From Agriotes lineatus (taxonomy: Eukaryota > Arthropoda > Insecta > Coleoptera > Elateridae): a DNA stretch of 64,000 bases. Of the stretch, positions 43,611 to 56,070 are shown piece after piece. The stretch is taken from NCBI GenBank assembly GCA_940337035.1, contig CALNHX010005852.1, forward strand, positions 35,943-99,942. Reading direction: 5' to 3'. Made by a program: the position numbers and the translations under genes. A model generated the notes under the pieces. That model searched no databases. It worked only from the letters and a program-made list of their open reading frames with translations, and was not told the origin of the DNA. Every line of letters starts with the position of its first letter. Position 1 is the stretch's first letter.

Positions 43611-45522
43611 AAAAAGTTCAGTTTACATCACTTAAATATTGCCAAATTCGTAAGCAGTACTTGTACTTTATTTTGAATACGAGTGTACACGTATTTCAAA
43701 ATTACTCTTTATATTACAATAATATAATGAATGCAATAGTGAATTATTTGTAACAAATAAAAATTGGGTAAGAAACACAAAACATTCGGAAAATATATCA
43801 AATTAAATGAAAATAAATTTGTATATTTATTAAAAATTTTTTATGTAAACACATTTTACAAATTTATAATACAAAAGCTAATTTTATATACATATTTAAC
43901 ATATTTTTGAAAATGTTACTAAACCCAGGAAGAGCTGATATCATACACTGACTGCTAATGTTGAGAAGTGACATATGCAGTCTTCATGGTTCTTGGTTTA
44001 GTTAGTTATTTTTAATAGAATTTATTTAATTTCATAAAGTATGGGAAACTGTTAAAAAAGAAAACCATACAAAAATTGGTGGTGGCAGTAAAGTAACTAA
44101 ATCACAAACACCTTTTAACAAAACGTTAATCATAAGTAGAGACTGGATTTGTAGACATAAAAAACACTCAACAACGGGTAGGCAAAAAGCACTTATTGCA
44201 GATTCTTAAATTGTTGTCCGCACATGTTTGTGTTAACATTTCTCCATTCTAATTGAGTAGCCCTTCATTGATTGAACCTTTCCTTAACACCTGGGATTAT
44301 TGCATTTCCAATTCAAGTATTCACATCTCGCATGATCAGTGTCGTATCTTCCTTAGGTTTTTTGTTTATCGTATCTTATTGCTCCTAGGGATTTATTTTT
44401 GCTTCCAAAGATTAAAAAAACACATGTGGTGAGATCTCTTTACGCTGAATTTCAATAGATATTTAACGACCTTCCAAACAAGTGTTTCGACAAGTGGTTT
44501 CAAAGCATAAACCCATGTATTATCGCTAAGGGGGAGTATTTGAAAAAAAAGTTATTTTCTGTAAAAAAATTCGTATTTTTCTTATGTGAATAATTAACGA
44601 TTAACAGAAAAGCCGTCGTGTAAAGCTATACATGAATTTTTAGTTGCTTACACAGCTTTACAAATTTATTCTTTACGTTTTAGATCTTAATCCACATCTG
44701 CCAACAGCTCTACTATGTGCAAAGATTGTATTTTTCTGAAGTAGCAATAAATTCAATATAATAACGTAAAAAGGTATATGAATATTTGATTTGAAAGATA
44801 CCAAATTAACCAAATGCAAGCAATTATTGAGAAAACGAAGCTCATATCCGAACAGATTAAATTGGAAGTTTCCTAATTCACGTGGCTTTCTAACGATTGC
44901 CAGTTATTCACGCATAAAAATTTGCATGCCAAACAGTTGCTCCTGCAAGGAGAAAGGGTAGTTCCGGTGTTTTAGAGGCTTAATAACATGCGTGGCTCCC
45001 TTGGGATCAATTTTCTGGATAGCGTACGCTACAACCAATTTTTCGACGCTTTTCCTTCGCAAAGGGGATGTTGCACAATAATTTCAACTCACCATGACAA
45101 CCAAACAATTAACCCTTATTCGAAATTACCACGTATACACACCTATAAACCAATAAATATACATCCGGGATTATTCGAGTCAATGTACCGAATATGAACT
45201 TACCCGAGAAATTTTGATTTGTAGTTTACAAAGTTCAAACTTTAACAGGTTGACTTTCTAGGCGCAAGAAGGTTCAATTAGTGCCATTAAATTTGAAGCA
45301 CATATTAAATTAACGCAACTCACGTAAGAAATTTCTGCTTAATTCGTGTATCTGTAGGTACCAGTCTCACGCAGAATTCTAAGACTTTCGGCTTCTCGCC
45401 ACTTATGTAACGAACAATAAGCAGCTCGCAGCGGCGATAAAAATTGAAAGCAGACAGGGAAAGTTCTGATCAATAATAAATGAGTAAAATCCGAGTAAGG
45501 GTTGAAAAGCACGTTGTTGTGG
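43611..45522. other. Upstream region of the host gene, no repeat recognised
   Basis: Mostly AT-rich and unique-looking. 44980-45200 is less AT-rich and could hold regulatory sequence (inference only). No RT or transposase motifs seen on either strand. Confidence 0.4.
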
Positions 45523-45529
45523 TTCAGTC
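45523..45529 (+). promoter_or_regulatory. Possible initiator (TTCAGTC)
   Basis: TTCAGTC matches the arthropod initiator TCAGTY and lies 236 bases upstream of the ATG at 45762. No TATA box is evident 30 bases upstream and no convincing downstream element was found. Supported only by consensus and position. Confidence 0.35.
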
Positions 45530-45761
45530 AAAGTTTTGCTAGCAGGGAGTGAGCACGGAGTTACAAAGTGCCTGGTCGCGGTTCACATGGCACGATTATT
45601 TATTGGGACTTTGGTGTTCCCTCGCTCAAATATTTATTGGCTGGTGTCGAAACGTGCCTAAAGCTAATTAATTCGTGACGGCTTTATTTTGTAAAAAAAA
45701 ATAAAATAAATTAAATCTAAATTGCACTTGTAATAATAAAATACCCTAAGCAGCAGTAAAA

Positions 45762-47151
45762 ATGTCGAATAATTCTCGAAAATCTGTCCCCATCCGGCAA
45801 TTATCCCTCCATGCGGAGGCTCCTCAACGCCGGAAGGGGTTAAAGAAGCAATTTTCGGAAGATATTCCGGATGCGAAGGAGAAGTGGATTCCGGAGTTGG
45901 GCTTCCACGTTTCTCTCTGTACCAAAACTCAGCTGAAAACTCTGGATCGTCCCCCGCCTGCGAAGCAGGCATGGATTGAAAGCCGCCACCAGGAGCCCTC
46001 GTCGGAAGCAGGCACCACCAAAGCTGAAGAAGGAATAATCGCTAAAAAATGCAAGGAAATAAAACGACCAGTTACGGCAAAGGTTGTCCGCCAATCCTCC
46101 TTAAACAAGGATTCCATCTTGCTGTCCCACCAGGAGTTGGCTGAGAGGCTGAGGCAAGCTTGGAAAGACAGGGAGAAGGGTAAGCAGAACTTAAACATTT
46201 TCCTGGCCCACAACGTCAAGGAGAAGCCGGAGGACGAGTTCAACAACGATTTAACCGATTCCGAAGGTACATTTAGCAATGACAACGCTTTTGAAAAAAT
46301 AGCAAACAAGCCCAAAATTATCCTTCCGCTAAAACCGGATGTTCTGGTCAATAATGAAGTTAACTATAAAAATATTTTTCAAAAGCGAATGAGGAGAACG
46401 CACAGCGTCGACGAACCTTTAAGAGATCTTGCTTACTCCCCCACGCGAACTTTAGAGGCCAAAAGTAGAGCCGTTGTTGTAGTCCCACTCGTAGACAATT
46501 CAAAAGCGAAGGAAAACGCGCCCCCTAATCCAAAGCTAGAGTCAGATACGAAGATTACCCAAGACATCGAGGAAGAAACAAAAGTAGAATTAGGCGAAAA
46601 GCCTAACAGGAAAAATTTCCTCCCAGAGGAGGAAAAGCCCATCGACGTTATCATTCGCCCCATGACTGCGAGTTCCAAAAGAGAAGGATTTCGAAGTCGT
46701 ACCAATTCCGCCTTTAACGGTTCCAATGGTAGTATTACCAGAGAAAACCCAAGGCCTCCACTCGTCAGGGCCTCTTCGGTACCTTTGAAGCAGAATCCGC
46801 CGAAGCCCAAGTTCACATCTGTGAAGAGAAGGATTAAATCGGCCCAAAAAAGGCGGGAGAAAGCTGAAAAGTTGATCGACCCTGAGGAAGAGGCGCCTTG
46901 TGACGGAGAGGATGAAGATGGGAAAAGCAAGAACAAGAAGTTCCAAAGATGCGTTTCGGTGTCGGGGGCGGAAATTATTACGATGGTGTCCCTGATCAGC
47001 CCCGAAGACAGCGAGGCGGAGGATCAAACCGAGGTGGAAAAAGAAAAGCCGAAGTCAAAAACCAGTTCTCCCACTAAAACGGTTGCCGCGGAGAAGACGG
47101 AAAAAATTGAGCACCAAAAAACCTACGCGTTAAGGAAAGCTGCAAAGTCAG
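45762..47151 (+). CDS. Host gene, first coding exon, unrecognised protein
   Basis: An open exon of 463 codons plus one base, starting AAAATGTCG (good insect start context) and ending AAAGTCAG|GTACGT, a strong donor in phase 1. The protein is hydrophilic and probably disordered: basic N-terminus (KSVPIRQLSLHAEAPQRRKG), a segment ELAERLRQAWKDREKGKQN that could be helical, RMRRTHSVDEPLRDLAYSPT, VKRRIKSAQKRREKAEKL, and an acidic tract EEEAPCDGEDEDGKS before CVSVSGAEIITMVSLISPED. No signal peptide or membrane segment. GC content and codon use are clearly higher than in the surrounding repeats. I do not recognise the family; a cytoskeletal or scaffold role would be a guess. The 13 residues after the donor are intron. 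Confidence 0.85.
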
Positions 47152-47243
47152 GTACGTTTGATATAATGTTTCACACAATCTGCTTTTTATAGTGCGCCAT
47201 GAACCAAATAAATTTCGACTACCGATAATAATTAGAAAAATTA

Positions 47244-47575
47244 GACGGGCTCGGTAGCTCAATGGTTAAGTATTCTGCCTAGTGAACTAAGGTCGAGAGT
47301 TCGATCTCCGGCCCCGATGAGGTTTTTAAAAATTACAAAATGCGGATGAAAGCCTCTACAGAATACCATCATTCGGAAATAATGTAAAGCCGTGGGTCCC
47401 ATGTTACTACGATGTGTAGCATGTAAAAGATCCCTTGCTGGGGTTTGAACTTCTTAGTTTCGGCCAAATTCTAAGTATGACTTTGACCATATGATCACAG
47501 CAGTCGGTATCAAAAATACCTGGTACTCTGCATGCCTAGATTTTGTCCATTAATAAAACGAATAAACAATAATCG
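47244..47575 (+). mobile_element. tRNA-derived SINE with 9-bp duplication
   Basis: The head at 47247-47318 has a tRNA shape with A box TAGCTCAATGG and B box AGTTCGATCTCC. The body includes TCCCTTGCTGGGGTTTGAAC. The 332-bp element is flanked by GAAAAATTA (47235-47243 and 47576-47584), an exact 9-bp duplication as made by LINE machinery. It sits 92 bases into the first intron of the host gene. Confidence 0.85.
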
Positions 47576-47584
47576 GAAAAATTA

Positions 47585-48307
47585 AAAGCGACATTAATTA
47601 TTTATATTCATTGGAAAATTCATTTTTCTGTGTATGATCATGATCATATTTTATCTATTATCTAAATAAAAAATATTAACTCGATGTACTGCTCGAGGTA
47701 TCTAAATTAAATATTGTGACATGCTGTTTTAAGTATTTTGGGTTAGGCTTCTATTTCCTTATGAATCACCCTGTATTATACAGTAGTTAGTTATTAAATA
47801 CTGTAGTTAATCTACAGCTGAAATATCAAAACTATACTATTTAATTAAATTATTTATCTCCAACTTTCTTCAGGTTTCTACAATAATTTTCGTTTTAACA
47901 CGCTTGAATAACACACGCAGGAAATATTTTCAGTTTAGTTTTCATCCGTTTTCATTAGTTTTACAATGGCGGGTCACAAAAGACACTGCAAAACGTCCTA
48001 AAAATGTTGAAACTGCAAAGTCTATTAAACAAACCAATATTGCTAACTTTTACATATAAGTTTTTGTCACGTTTACATTTTTTCTTTTGATTTTGATAGT
48101 TGTTTGACGAAATTTAGTTCTTTTTCTTCGCTGGATTTATGGCCCTAGGCGAGTTACAACTGAAAGAGATTGATACTGTATGATTTATAATAGTACTAGA
48201 AATGTCTAAAGTGCGATGTTTGAGATCTATTGCACCTTTAATTGTATTCTAATCTAATTCAGTAATTCAAATAAAACGCTGTTGGAGCCTGGTGGTTTGA
48301 ATCTGAC
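47585..48307. other. Intron-like AT-rich sequence
   Basis: No frames or repeat ends recognised. Confidence 0.5.
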
Positions 48308-48925
48308 ACAATTCGTCAAAAACTCCTAACCACGCAAATATTTAACAACCACTAAATATGTATTTCGACCTAAGCTGCCACCTTCAGAAGCCTTTGAGAG
48401 AAACTAACACGAAAAAGTTGGCCGAAAATATGCTTTTCACCAAATCAGTGAAGGCAGCACTGCCCCACATTTGAACGCCATTTATACTGTCTGGTCGGAG
48501 GACGTGTTCTAAGCGACCAATCAGGTGTCAACTTCAATAGAGCGTAGGTACTCAGAGGGGCGGATGGATCCTTCAACTTTGTTTATTATCCTGATTCTTA
48601 AAAATTGCCAAACTTCTAAAAGAATTTAGCTGCTTTGTTGAAGTTAACGTCTTTACAATTTTTATGTAAGTTTCCATAATACTATAACCCGTTCCGTAAA
48701 TATGTTGGCGTTACTAGATTTTTCGAATTTGTTGAATCTAATGTTAAACCTAGTACTAAAATTACGATGTGATTACCCAATATATTTAGAATGGCATTGG
48801 AAACATTTAATAAATTCCAATTTTGTCGTGTTAGCTTCTCTCCAAGGGTACTGAAGACGGCAGCTTAGCGGTTGTTAAATATATGTGTGGTTATGAGTTT
48901 TTAACGAATTGTGTCTAATTTAGTA
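48308..48925. repeat. Inverted-repeat element
   Basis: Left arm (ACACAATTCGTCAAAAACTC, ATATTTAACAACC, CTAAGCTGCC, GAGAGAAACTAACACG) and right arm (its reverse complement from about 48820 to 48915) are about 115 bp long and 85-90% alike. The 390-bp middle shows no gene. Confidence 0.7.
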
Positions 48926-50149
48926 ATTTCCGAAACTATTTTTATCAATAAGCTTGTAAATGCATTTAATGATTACTTTTAACATTACATTTTCATAAAA
49001 ATAATGTTAATACGCATTTTTCTATTTTTCGTGTCGTTGGGACTTGTAGGCTGAGTACTGTTAACAAGCTTTTCAGTCAAACTACACTGTCATCTCTGCA
49101 AAAGCTTTTAATAAAAAAAAATCCAAATTTTGTTCGATTCGTTTTGATACTTTTGAATAACGGTTGTTTCGAAATTTATTTATTTAGTTTTACAACATTG
49201 GGTGAGCTTCAACATCATTGCAACGCAAAGAAAATGGGGAGCAGAAAAAGTAAGAAGAAATGTTGAAACTGCATCTGCCTGCATTTAGTTATGCTTACTT
49301 GCACAGTTTGTTGCAATTTCACATTTCTTTTTAATGTTGTAACTGCAATTGTAATGTAACATATTAGGTCATCCTTAAATCATCCTATCTTATATTATTT
49401 TTTTATTATTACAATTATACAAACCGTAAAGTAATTAAAAAAAACTATGATGCTGTAAATTTTCATTTGAACCCTACACGTCAATTACAAGGTTACAACT
49501 AGGTGATGAAAAAATATATAGAAAATATGTCGAGGGCGTTGACTGATTTGAACTTTAAGTAATTAATAACCAGAAGGAAGCCCACAGGTTTGCAATGTTA
49601 TTAATTACCCCGCTACACCGGCAGACTGTGTAATGGCTGAAGTTTAGCTTTATTGCATGTCCTTGATGACCCATTTTACGGAAGAAAAGGCACAACCGAA
49701 CATCCATTTGTCACCGAAACTAAGTTGCTCAAAAATATGTTAGGAACTTCGACGCAAAAATCTGAAAAAGTTGTAGTTAAAACCGACTATGACGATCACG
49801 CCGAAGTTAAATGACAGGTATAATAGAAAATATTTTTTAGGTTTTGATTACTCTATTAATCGATTTTTTAAGTAAAGAAAACATTGGATTAGTATTGCTG
49901 CATTTTCGAATATGTGTTTTTACACTTTTGTTATTGCTTCATTAGTTATTTGTAATTATTATGTCGATCACAAAACATCGGATAGTTAAAAAAACCAAAA
50001 TAAACAGTGCCAGTCCGAGGGAAGAAAAAATCTTCATATTTTGAAAAACAGCTTTACTTTACTTGAATCATTGTTCACATTAATTAATTTGTTGTATAAT
50101 ATAGAAACATGAAAAATGTGAACAAACCAAAAATTTAGATAGTCACTAA
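48926..50149. other. Intron-like AT-rich sequence
   Basis: No coding or repeat structure supported; short A- and T-runs only. Confidence 0.5.
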
Positions 50150-50835
50150 TTATTGCAAAAAATTCACTATCGAATTTCCCACTTAGACCTATTGTAGCCT
50201 CATACATCAGCCCACTCTATAAAAATAATTATATAAATATCGAGGCAATAACTCATTGGAGCTTTAAAAGATACATAGATCAAATTAAATTACCGCAAAA
50301 CCATATATTATTTTCACATTTAACATTAACAAATTCTAATTATATCCGACATAATAATCGTATCTATAAACAAAAACTTGAAGTAGCAATTGGACAACCT
50401 CTATCATGCAAAATGGCTGATTTAGTAATGCAAAAAGTCGAGAAAGAAGCAATTAAAAATATAAACGAAATATCATTTTATCAAAGATTTGTAGACGAGA
50501 GAATAATAAGAGCTAATAAACAAAATTTAAATAAGGTCTTAAAAAAATTTAACCAGATTCGTCCTAGATTAAAATTTACATATGAAAGGAAGAATAATCA
50601 AAACTCAATAAAGTTTTTGATTTAACATTAATTAGAAACGTAGATAGCACAATTGCTACGAACTGGTATAGAAAAGAATTAAAGACAAATAAATATTTAA
50701 ACTTCAATTCATATAGATACAACTAAATATAAAAAAGTATGATTAACAACTTATTCGACTGTTTATATATGTTGTTTGACCAAACGCCCAATTTTTGCGA
50801 AAAGCTGTCAATTTTATCTGATAGTTGTAATATAT
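50150..50835 (+). pseudogene. Penelope-like reverse transcriptase remnant
   Basis: Across frames and stops it reads IEFPLRPIVASYISPLYK, YIRHNNRIYKQKLEVAIGQP, LSCKMADLV (a degraded G-x-PLSP-x-x-AD box), SFYQRFVDERII (where R-Y-V-D-D is expected), FNQIRPRLKFTYERK, KFLDLTLIRNVDS and WYRKELKTNKYLNFNSY, then YKKVMINNLFDCLYML. This order is that of Penelope-like RTs, which differ from LINE RTs. The second catalytic Asp is Glu. The longest open piece is 50413-50625. Confidence 0.85.
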
Positions 50836-50939
50836 GAGTATTATTTCCTTGGAACTGGGTATTTAAAATATTTAATTTTTCAAAATATTTAATTTTTCAA
50901 AAATGTCAATCAAATAACCCAGTGTCATTATGAACATTA

Positions 50940-51125
50940 TGTAAACTTCTCGGCAATAATTTGTTTTTAAGTTTCTAAAGAAGCTGCTCCTGCAGATCCT
51001 CTGGCATATCATCAATACGCCTACTAATAGTATTATTTGATACTGGTATTTTCTGAATCTCTTTGGCATAACTATCTCCAGGCATTGTTGCAGGGTGAAT
51101 AAGATCTTCCCGCAAGATGTGTGAG
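50940..51125 (-). pseudogene. hAT (ZBED/Buster-type) transposase fragment
   Basis: Minus strand reads SHILREDLIHPATM, SYAKEIQKIPVSNNTISRRI and DDMPEDLQEQLL, the block before the first catalytic Asp in ZBED/GTF2IRD2-like hAT transposases. It lies between the two halves of the Penelope remnant in the opposite direction, so probably a later insert, now only a scrap. Confidence 0.7.
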
Positions 51126-51769
51126 GTTTCTTGCACTTGGCTGGGATTACAATGTATTACTCGAAACATTACAAATAGTATCAGAACAGCAAAACATAAA
51201 AATAAAAACCAAACAATTAATTTACAAGCCAACAATAATTCATATAAAAGCCATAACACAATTGGCCAATTCTTTTAGTAATGTAAAAGATAAAATACAT
51301 GTTAATAACCTTTCAAATATATTTTCCAAAATTGAAATCATGGCATTTTTGATAACCTTTCATGATTGGGTCACTATAAAAAGCATTTCTTTTCATAATT
51401 TGGTTTAAGTAAAACTAAGTCCATTAATAAAATATTATCCTTTTAAAATTTTGAATTTTTCCCAAATGTTGATAGCACATTGCATACAAAGTATGCCAAA
51501 TCGTTGCCAAACATTTTTAAACGTTCTGGAGAGACTCAAAGAACTATTAATTAACCTTTTTTTGTGATTCCTCTTATTTTTGTGAAATATAGTTATTTTA
51601 TAATTTTATTATTTTTAATTTTATGAATAGGATTTTGTTAGTTCTTCAGTTGATGTTTGAAGATAGTGCAATTAAATATGCTTAATATGAGTATACTATA
51701 AAACAAAAATTATGACGTAATGTAATAAATACAATTTTTATGGGTGGTCTAGTTCATTTGTGGAGCAGT
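51126..51769. other. Unassigned sequence between Penelope pieces
   Basis: A plus-strand frame (51121-51408) has no recognised motif. AT-rich. Confidence 0.4.
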
Positions 51770-52115
51770 ATAGTTTATCAAATAGATTGTAATGATTGCG
51801 GTGCGAACTACATAGGACAAACTAAGCAACATTTAAAAAATGATTAATCAACATAAACACTATCAAAATATAAATTTTAACTCCTAATAAACCTAACACA
51901 GCCCTCTCTGACCATGCGATTGATAACTTTCATAATTTTTACTTTGCTCCTCCTAAAATACTACAAAACAAAAATAATTTAGAAAAACGATTAATATACG
52001 AAGTGATAGAAATAAGAAAAGTTAGTTAATCATGGATTACTTTTAAAAATATTAAACTAAAAACTTTTCTAAAACACCTTATACAAAAATTACTGTAATA
52101 AATGAAAGATTATCT
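51770..52115 (+). pseudogene. Penelope GIY-YIG endonuclease remnant
   Basis: Reads VYQIDCNDCGANYIGQTKQH (the Y-x-I-x-C-x-x-C ... YIG-Q-T hallmark of Penelope endonucleases), a stop, then NTALSDHAIDNFHNFYFAPP and LEKRLIYEVIEIRKVS, which match the A-L-x-E/D-H and R-x-x-x-E-x-I-E-I blocks. It belongs with 50150-50835; EN following RT is normal for these elements. Confidence 0.8.
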
Positions 52116-52485
52116 TTAATAAGAACTCCCAATTTTGGAAATTTGTGCATTTACCGTCATCTTCCTAATGCGACTCCACTAATGTGATAATAATGCTGTG
52201 ATATTCAACTTAATAACAACTCAGAACTATAAAACAAACTTTTACAACGACGTTTTTAGTAATACTTAATGTGATTACCTAACTATAAACTGGTAAGACA
52301 GAAAAAATTAATTCCTCGCTAATCTAAAAACGTTGTACTTTTTTGTATTCCAGATAGTTATTAATAATCATCAACAATTTAATTTGAGATTATTTGATGA
52401 ATCGAAATATATTTTAAGTGTACCGTCAACAGTTTAATTAGTGACTGTCTAAATTCTTAATTTGTTAAAATTTCGGTACAACTCT

Positions 52486-52905
52486 AGGATCCCGGGTGGT
52501 GTAGCTTGAACAAGCGTCCACGTTCGATCAGTAGAGTTAAGCAACGCTCTTTCTGGCCAGAACTTGGATAGGAGTTCCACAGCTGCTTCTTTCGGCGCCT
52601 CGTGGTACGGCTGCCACGGAAAAAGTTGGTCCCGGATGTCATAATAACATCATGACAGTCGTTAGTGGGGTTAGAAGTCCCCATAAATGCACAGCGATGC
52701 CTATAATTGGCCTAACAGCTGTTGGCTGAGTGATTAAGTCCCTGCCTATTGATTGGTCGCTCGGCTTAGTTGTCTTCGCTCCAACATGAAGAAGCAGTGG
52801 CTCCAAACAACCCACCAACAATGCGCTGCGGCTCTGGTGTTTTTATTGCCCCATAAGTTGCTGTGTGTCGTTCTACCTTGTTTAGGTTACTTGCAGCCTT
52901 TGATT
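52486..52905 (+). repeat. 5S-rRNA-derived SINE
   Basis: The head contains CGATCAGTAGAGTTAAGCAA and AGAACTTGGATAGGAG, which correspond to 5S rRNA's CCGATCACCGAAGTTAAGC (A-box region) and AGTACTTGGATGGGTG (C-box region) at the right spacing. It then departs from 5S and continues about 300 bp of unrelated body, as in SINE3-type elements. The 3' end is placed at the AAATTAAATA-rich stretch and is approximate. No duplication found. Confidence 0.7.
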
Positions 52906-53127
52906 GTTTTTTAAATTAAATACCCCATAAGGTTGTTTTGGAACCGCTGATCACATTCATGCCTAACAGTTAAAGTTTTGATCATGCGCAATAAGCAAGA
53001 CCTTATACTAAAGTTTTACCAACATTTCTAATGTGTTTCTATAATGTACACCTGGCTGCAAAACCTTCCAATAAATTACTATTCAAATTGGCCTTAAGCC
53101 GTACCAAATTTTAAATTATAATCATTT

Positions 53128-54055
53128 TTAAGGTTGCCAACTTTCGAATATAAAATTAAAGGACAAGCCGAAGGCTCAAATTTTTTTGGATGCCGCTCCA
53201 AAAAACCCGTCTTTAGTCTATAAATTTTTTTTTGTGAATTCACCAAAATAATACTAAGAAGATATATAGGAAAATGTATTTTATTTTTAATATATTAATA
53301 CGCATAGAAGTAGATATAAAATCATATTAAATGAGTATTTATTAAAAATAAAGCATCAACTTGTGTCTGTCCTGTTTAACAAACACAAATAAAAAACTAA
53401 AACATAAACCAAGAACCAAACAGTTATTCTAATCGAGTGCATACTTAAAAATCTGGTGTGATACACGCACACAACTTCCTTTTATAGTGATCTTATAATT
53501 AGCCAAAAATTTCATTTTTAATTTTCAAGCATTTGTCAAAATTTTTAAAAGATTACAAATTCTACAGAAACCGTATACAATAAAGCATTGGTTGAAGAGA
53601 CAAATTTTCCCTAAAATTTTAAACTCAATTCATAAATGTAATAATATACTGGGTGTTCTATTTAAAATAGGAGTTAATAAACAAAATAAACCCATTTAGA
53701 GGTATTCAACTGAAAAATCACTAATCTCACATCAATACACATTAAAAATGTAATAACAATGTAAAGTTTGAAAAAATCGTAAAACGGCATGTGACTTATT
53801 TGCATTGGTCCTACGGGAGTCGGCAACTAAGTCCACATTCGTATTAAAAAAGTAAACTTCAGTGTCTTGGTATACAAATTACTATTAAGCGTTAAATGGG
53901 ACATATTTTTATTTTGAATATTAGTTTTTTAAGGTACTGATACATTTTTTGGTTTTAATGGACATTTAGCGTACTTTGACACCTTATTAAAGGACAAAGG
54001 ACTTTATTTTGAAATAAAGGACTGTCCTTTGAAATAAAGGACGGTTGGCAACCCT
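53128..54055. mobile_element. hAT-like element, AGGTTGCCAAC ends
   Basis: The left end has AAGGTTGCCAAC and the right end, reversed, AGGGTTGCCAAC. Flanks AATCATTT (53120-53127) and AATCATTG (54056-54063) agree at 7 of 8. AAAGGAC words are clustered at both ends. A family-1 repeat (53456-53790) is inserted. No transposase. Confidence 0.65.
53456..53790 (-). repeat. Family-1 hairpin-ended repeat, truncated copy
   Basis: Minus-strand copy of the 3' half of 15197-15895: TCTGGTGTGATACACGCACA at its edge, then AGAGACAAATTTTCCCTAAA and GGGTGTTCTATTTAAAATAG. It stops before the (GTCT)n part. Confidence 0.8.
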
Positions 54056-54063
54056 AATCATTG

Positions 54064-55755
54064 TTCATGTATAGTACGTCCTATAGTTTTACAATATGTG
54101 TGAAAATGTTGAGAGGTGACCCCTTGCCAAAAATTAAGCGTAATTATTCATATATTTTAAAGGCTAATCCAATCTTATTATTTTCGGTCACGTGTATCAG
54201 TTTGACAAATCAGATCACACTTGGAAGTGAAAACGACCCTAGGGTGATTTTCAGTCACCATGGACACTACCTACTTAAAATTCAGTAGTATCCTATGACA
54301 AGTAAATAATGAAGTGTAAAATTAATTTGCCAAAAAAAGGCTTCCCGCTTCGGAAAATCACATTAATTTATTTAAGAACTTATCTTACCGAATTTACCGG
54401 GCCAGTGACAAATCCTTATAATGTTGACAAATAATATCACTCAAATGCGTTACCTTTAAGAAATAATTTCTAGGCACCGCACTTTCGGGTTGTTACTTGT
54501 CAGAATTATTGCGGGTAATTATCACTGCCCTTGGTAAATTATAGCTGAAAATTGGCAAGTATGTTCTACCAATAGAAGGCTTACATATGAAGTATTTTGA
54601 ATGTTTATGTATGGCTTTAAGGGGTTTAAATTAGCAACCTATATCTATGGTTTTATTAAAACTTTTTAACTTTTTATGTAACTAATTTAGAAACCATAAT
54701 TTATTTAAAACAGTTTTTAGGGCTTCTAGTTTTTTTTAAACTAATATGTCTTATGTGAAAAAGTAGGGATGTTGCCACAGTAATTTAGCAAAATGCATTT
54801 CTACTAAATTGAAAACCGAGGTTTCAAGTTTTTTTTCAAATTCGAGATCTCGCAACTTGAAATCTGACTATTTACCATAAATAATCATAAATTAATAATC
54901 AAAATGGATGGCCAGAACGTTACAATCGTCCACTACACTTTTTTCAATAAATGGCCAATGTGTCTAGAGTAAGTCTAACGAATACCTATACAACTCTAGC
55001 ATCCATTGCAATGGATTTAGTTTCGAAGTGACTCAGCTATTATACTAAATTATGCACTGCACCGCTTTTCGTTTCCACCACTGCATTCACCACCCGATTG
55101 CAATATTTCTTTGGTGAAAGTTAAACATAGTCCAGTAATTGCAAATAATTAGTTTCACCAAACATTCGGTGTCGAGCGCATTGAGTGGCAACAAAAATGC
55201 CTCGCCGTAGATTACATGCTGACGAGACAAAGAACCGTGGTAGATTTAATATGAACTGGTAAATCAAGTTTCAAGTACGACAACCCGGTAATTCTCTATC
55301 AGAGTCGAAGAAATCAGTCAAACAGAGATAGCATCATGAATACATTTTACTGCGAGCAAACCAGTAATGCAGAAGAAGATGCCAATAGTTTGACATCGCT
55401 TCGCGTAACTAGCAGCGCTAATAACCTGGAGTTGTATATTCGCTAGACGTACTCTATTAGCTTTTTAAACCGTTTTTAGCTCTTATAGTTTTTTCTGAAG
55501 CTAGTACTTTTTATGTAAAAAAATAAAATACATAATGATGAGCGGCACATTTATTTAGCAAAGTGTGTTTCTAATAGATTAAAAAACGTCGTTTCAATAT
55601 TGTTTTCGAACGTGGAGATCTCGCAACTCGAAATATAACCATTTAGCACAAAGTATGCAGAATATAGTAAATTATTGTATACTTGATTAGAAGCAAGAAA
55701 AATAGATCTAACTGTCAAAAATTTTGAACTGAATTGGTTGGTAAATGTTGTAACT
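54064..55755. other. No gene recognised
   Basis: Intron-like. 54300-54560 and 55050-55330 are less AT-rich and free of repeat motifs, so they are candidates for retained host sequence, but nothing specific is supported. Confidence 0.4.
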
Positions 55756-56070
55756 GCAGTAAATTAGTACAAGCTTCAGATTTCGAACAGGGTCCCCGGA
55801 TGACGAAAAACATGCTTTCTAAAATCGGTCTGTCCGTCCGTCTGTCTGTTCGTCTATCTGCTTGTCTTTCCATGTATCTGTTGGCGATATAGCTCAAAAA
55901 CTACTTGTTGGACGAAAACGATATTTTTCATGCGGGTTAGATGTCTTCCTGGCTCGAAATCGGATATACTTTCGGTAAAAAAATAAAATGTTATCTATTT
56001 TTGCTTTAACTCAGGAATAGAAAAAAGTCATATTTTTCACATTGGGACCGAACAAATACTGGGTCAACAT
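55756..56070 (+). repeat. Family-2 repeat, 5' part
   Basis: GATGACGAAAAACATG, a (GTCY)n stretch, TATAGCTCAAAAACTACTTG and GACGAAAACGATATTTTTCA match the early part of 43008-43610. It may be the first half of the copy whose other half is at 57640-58165, split by later inserts. Confidence 0.6.

Noticed and set aside
46433..47027. Long minus-strand frames opposite the host exon
   Set aside because: They mirror a GC-rich coding exon; Ser- and Phe-rich content is typical of antisense translation.
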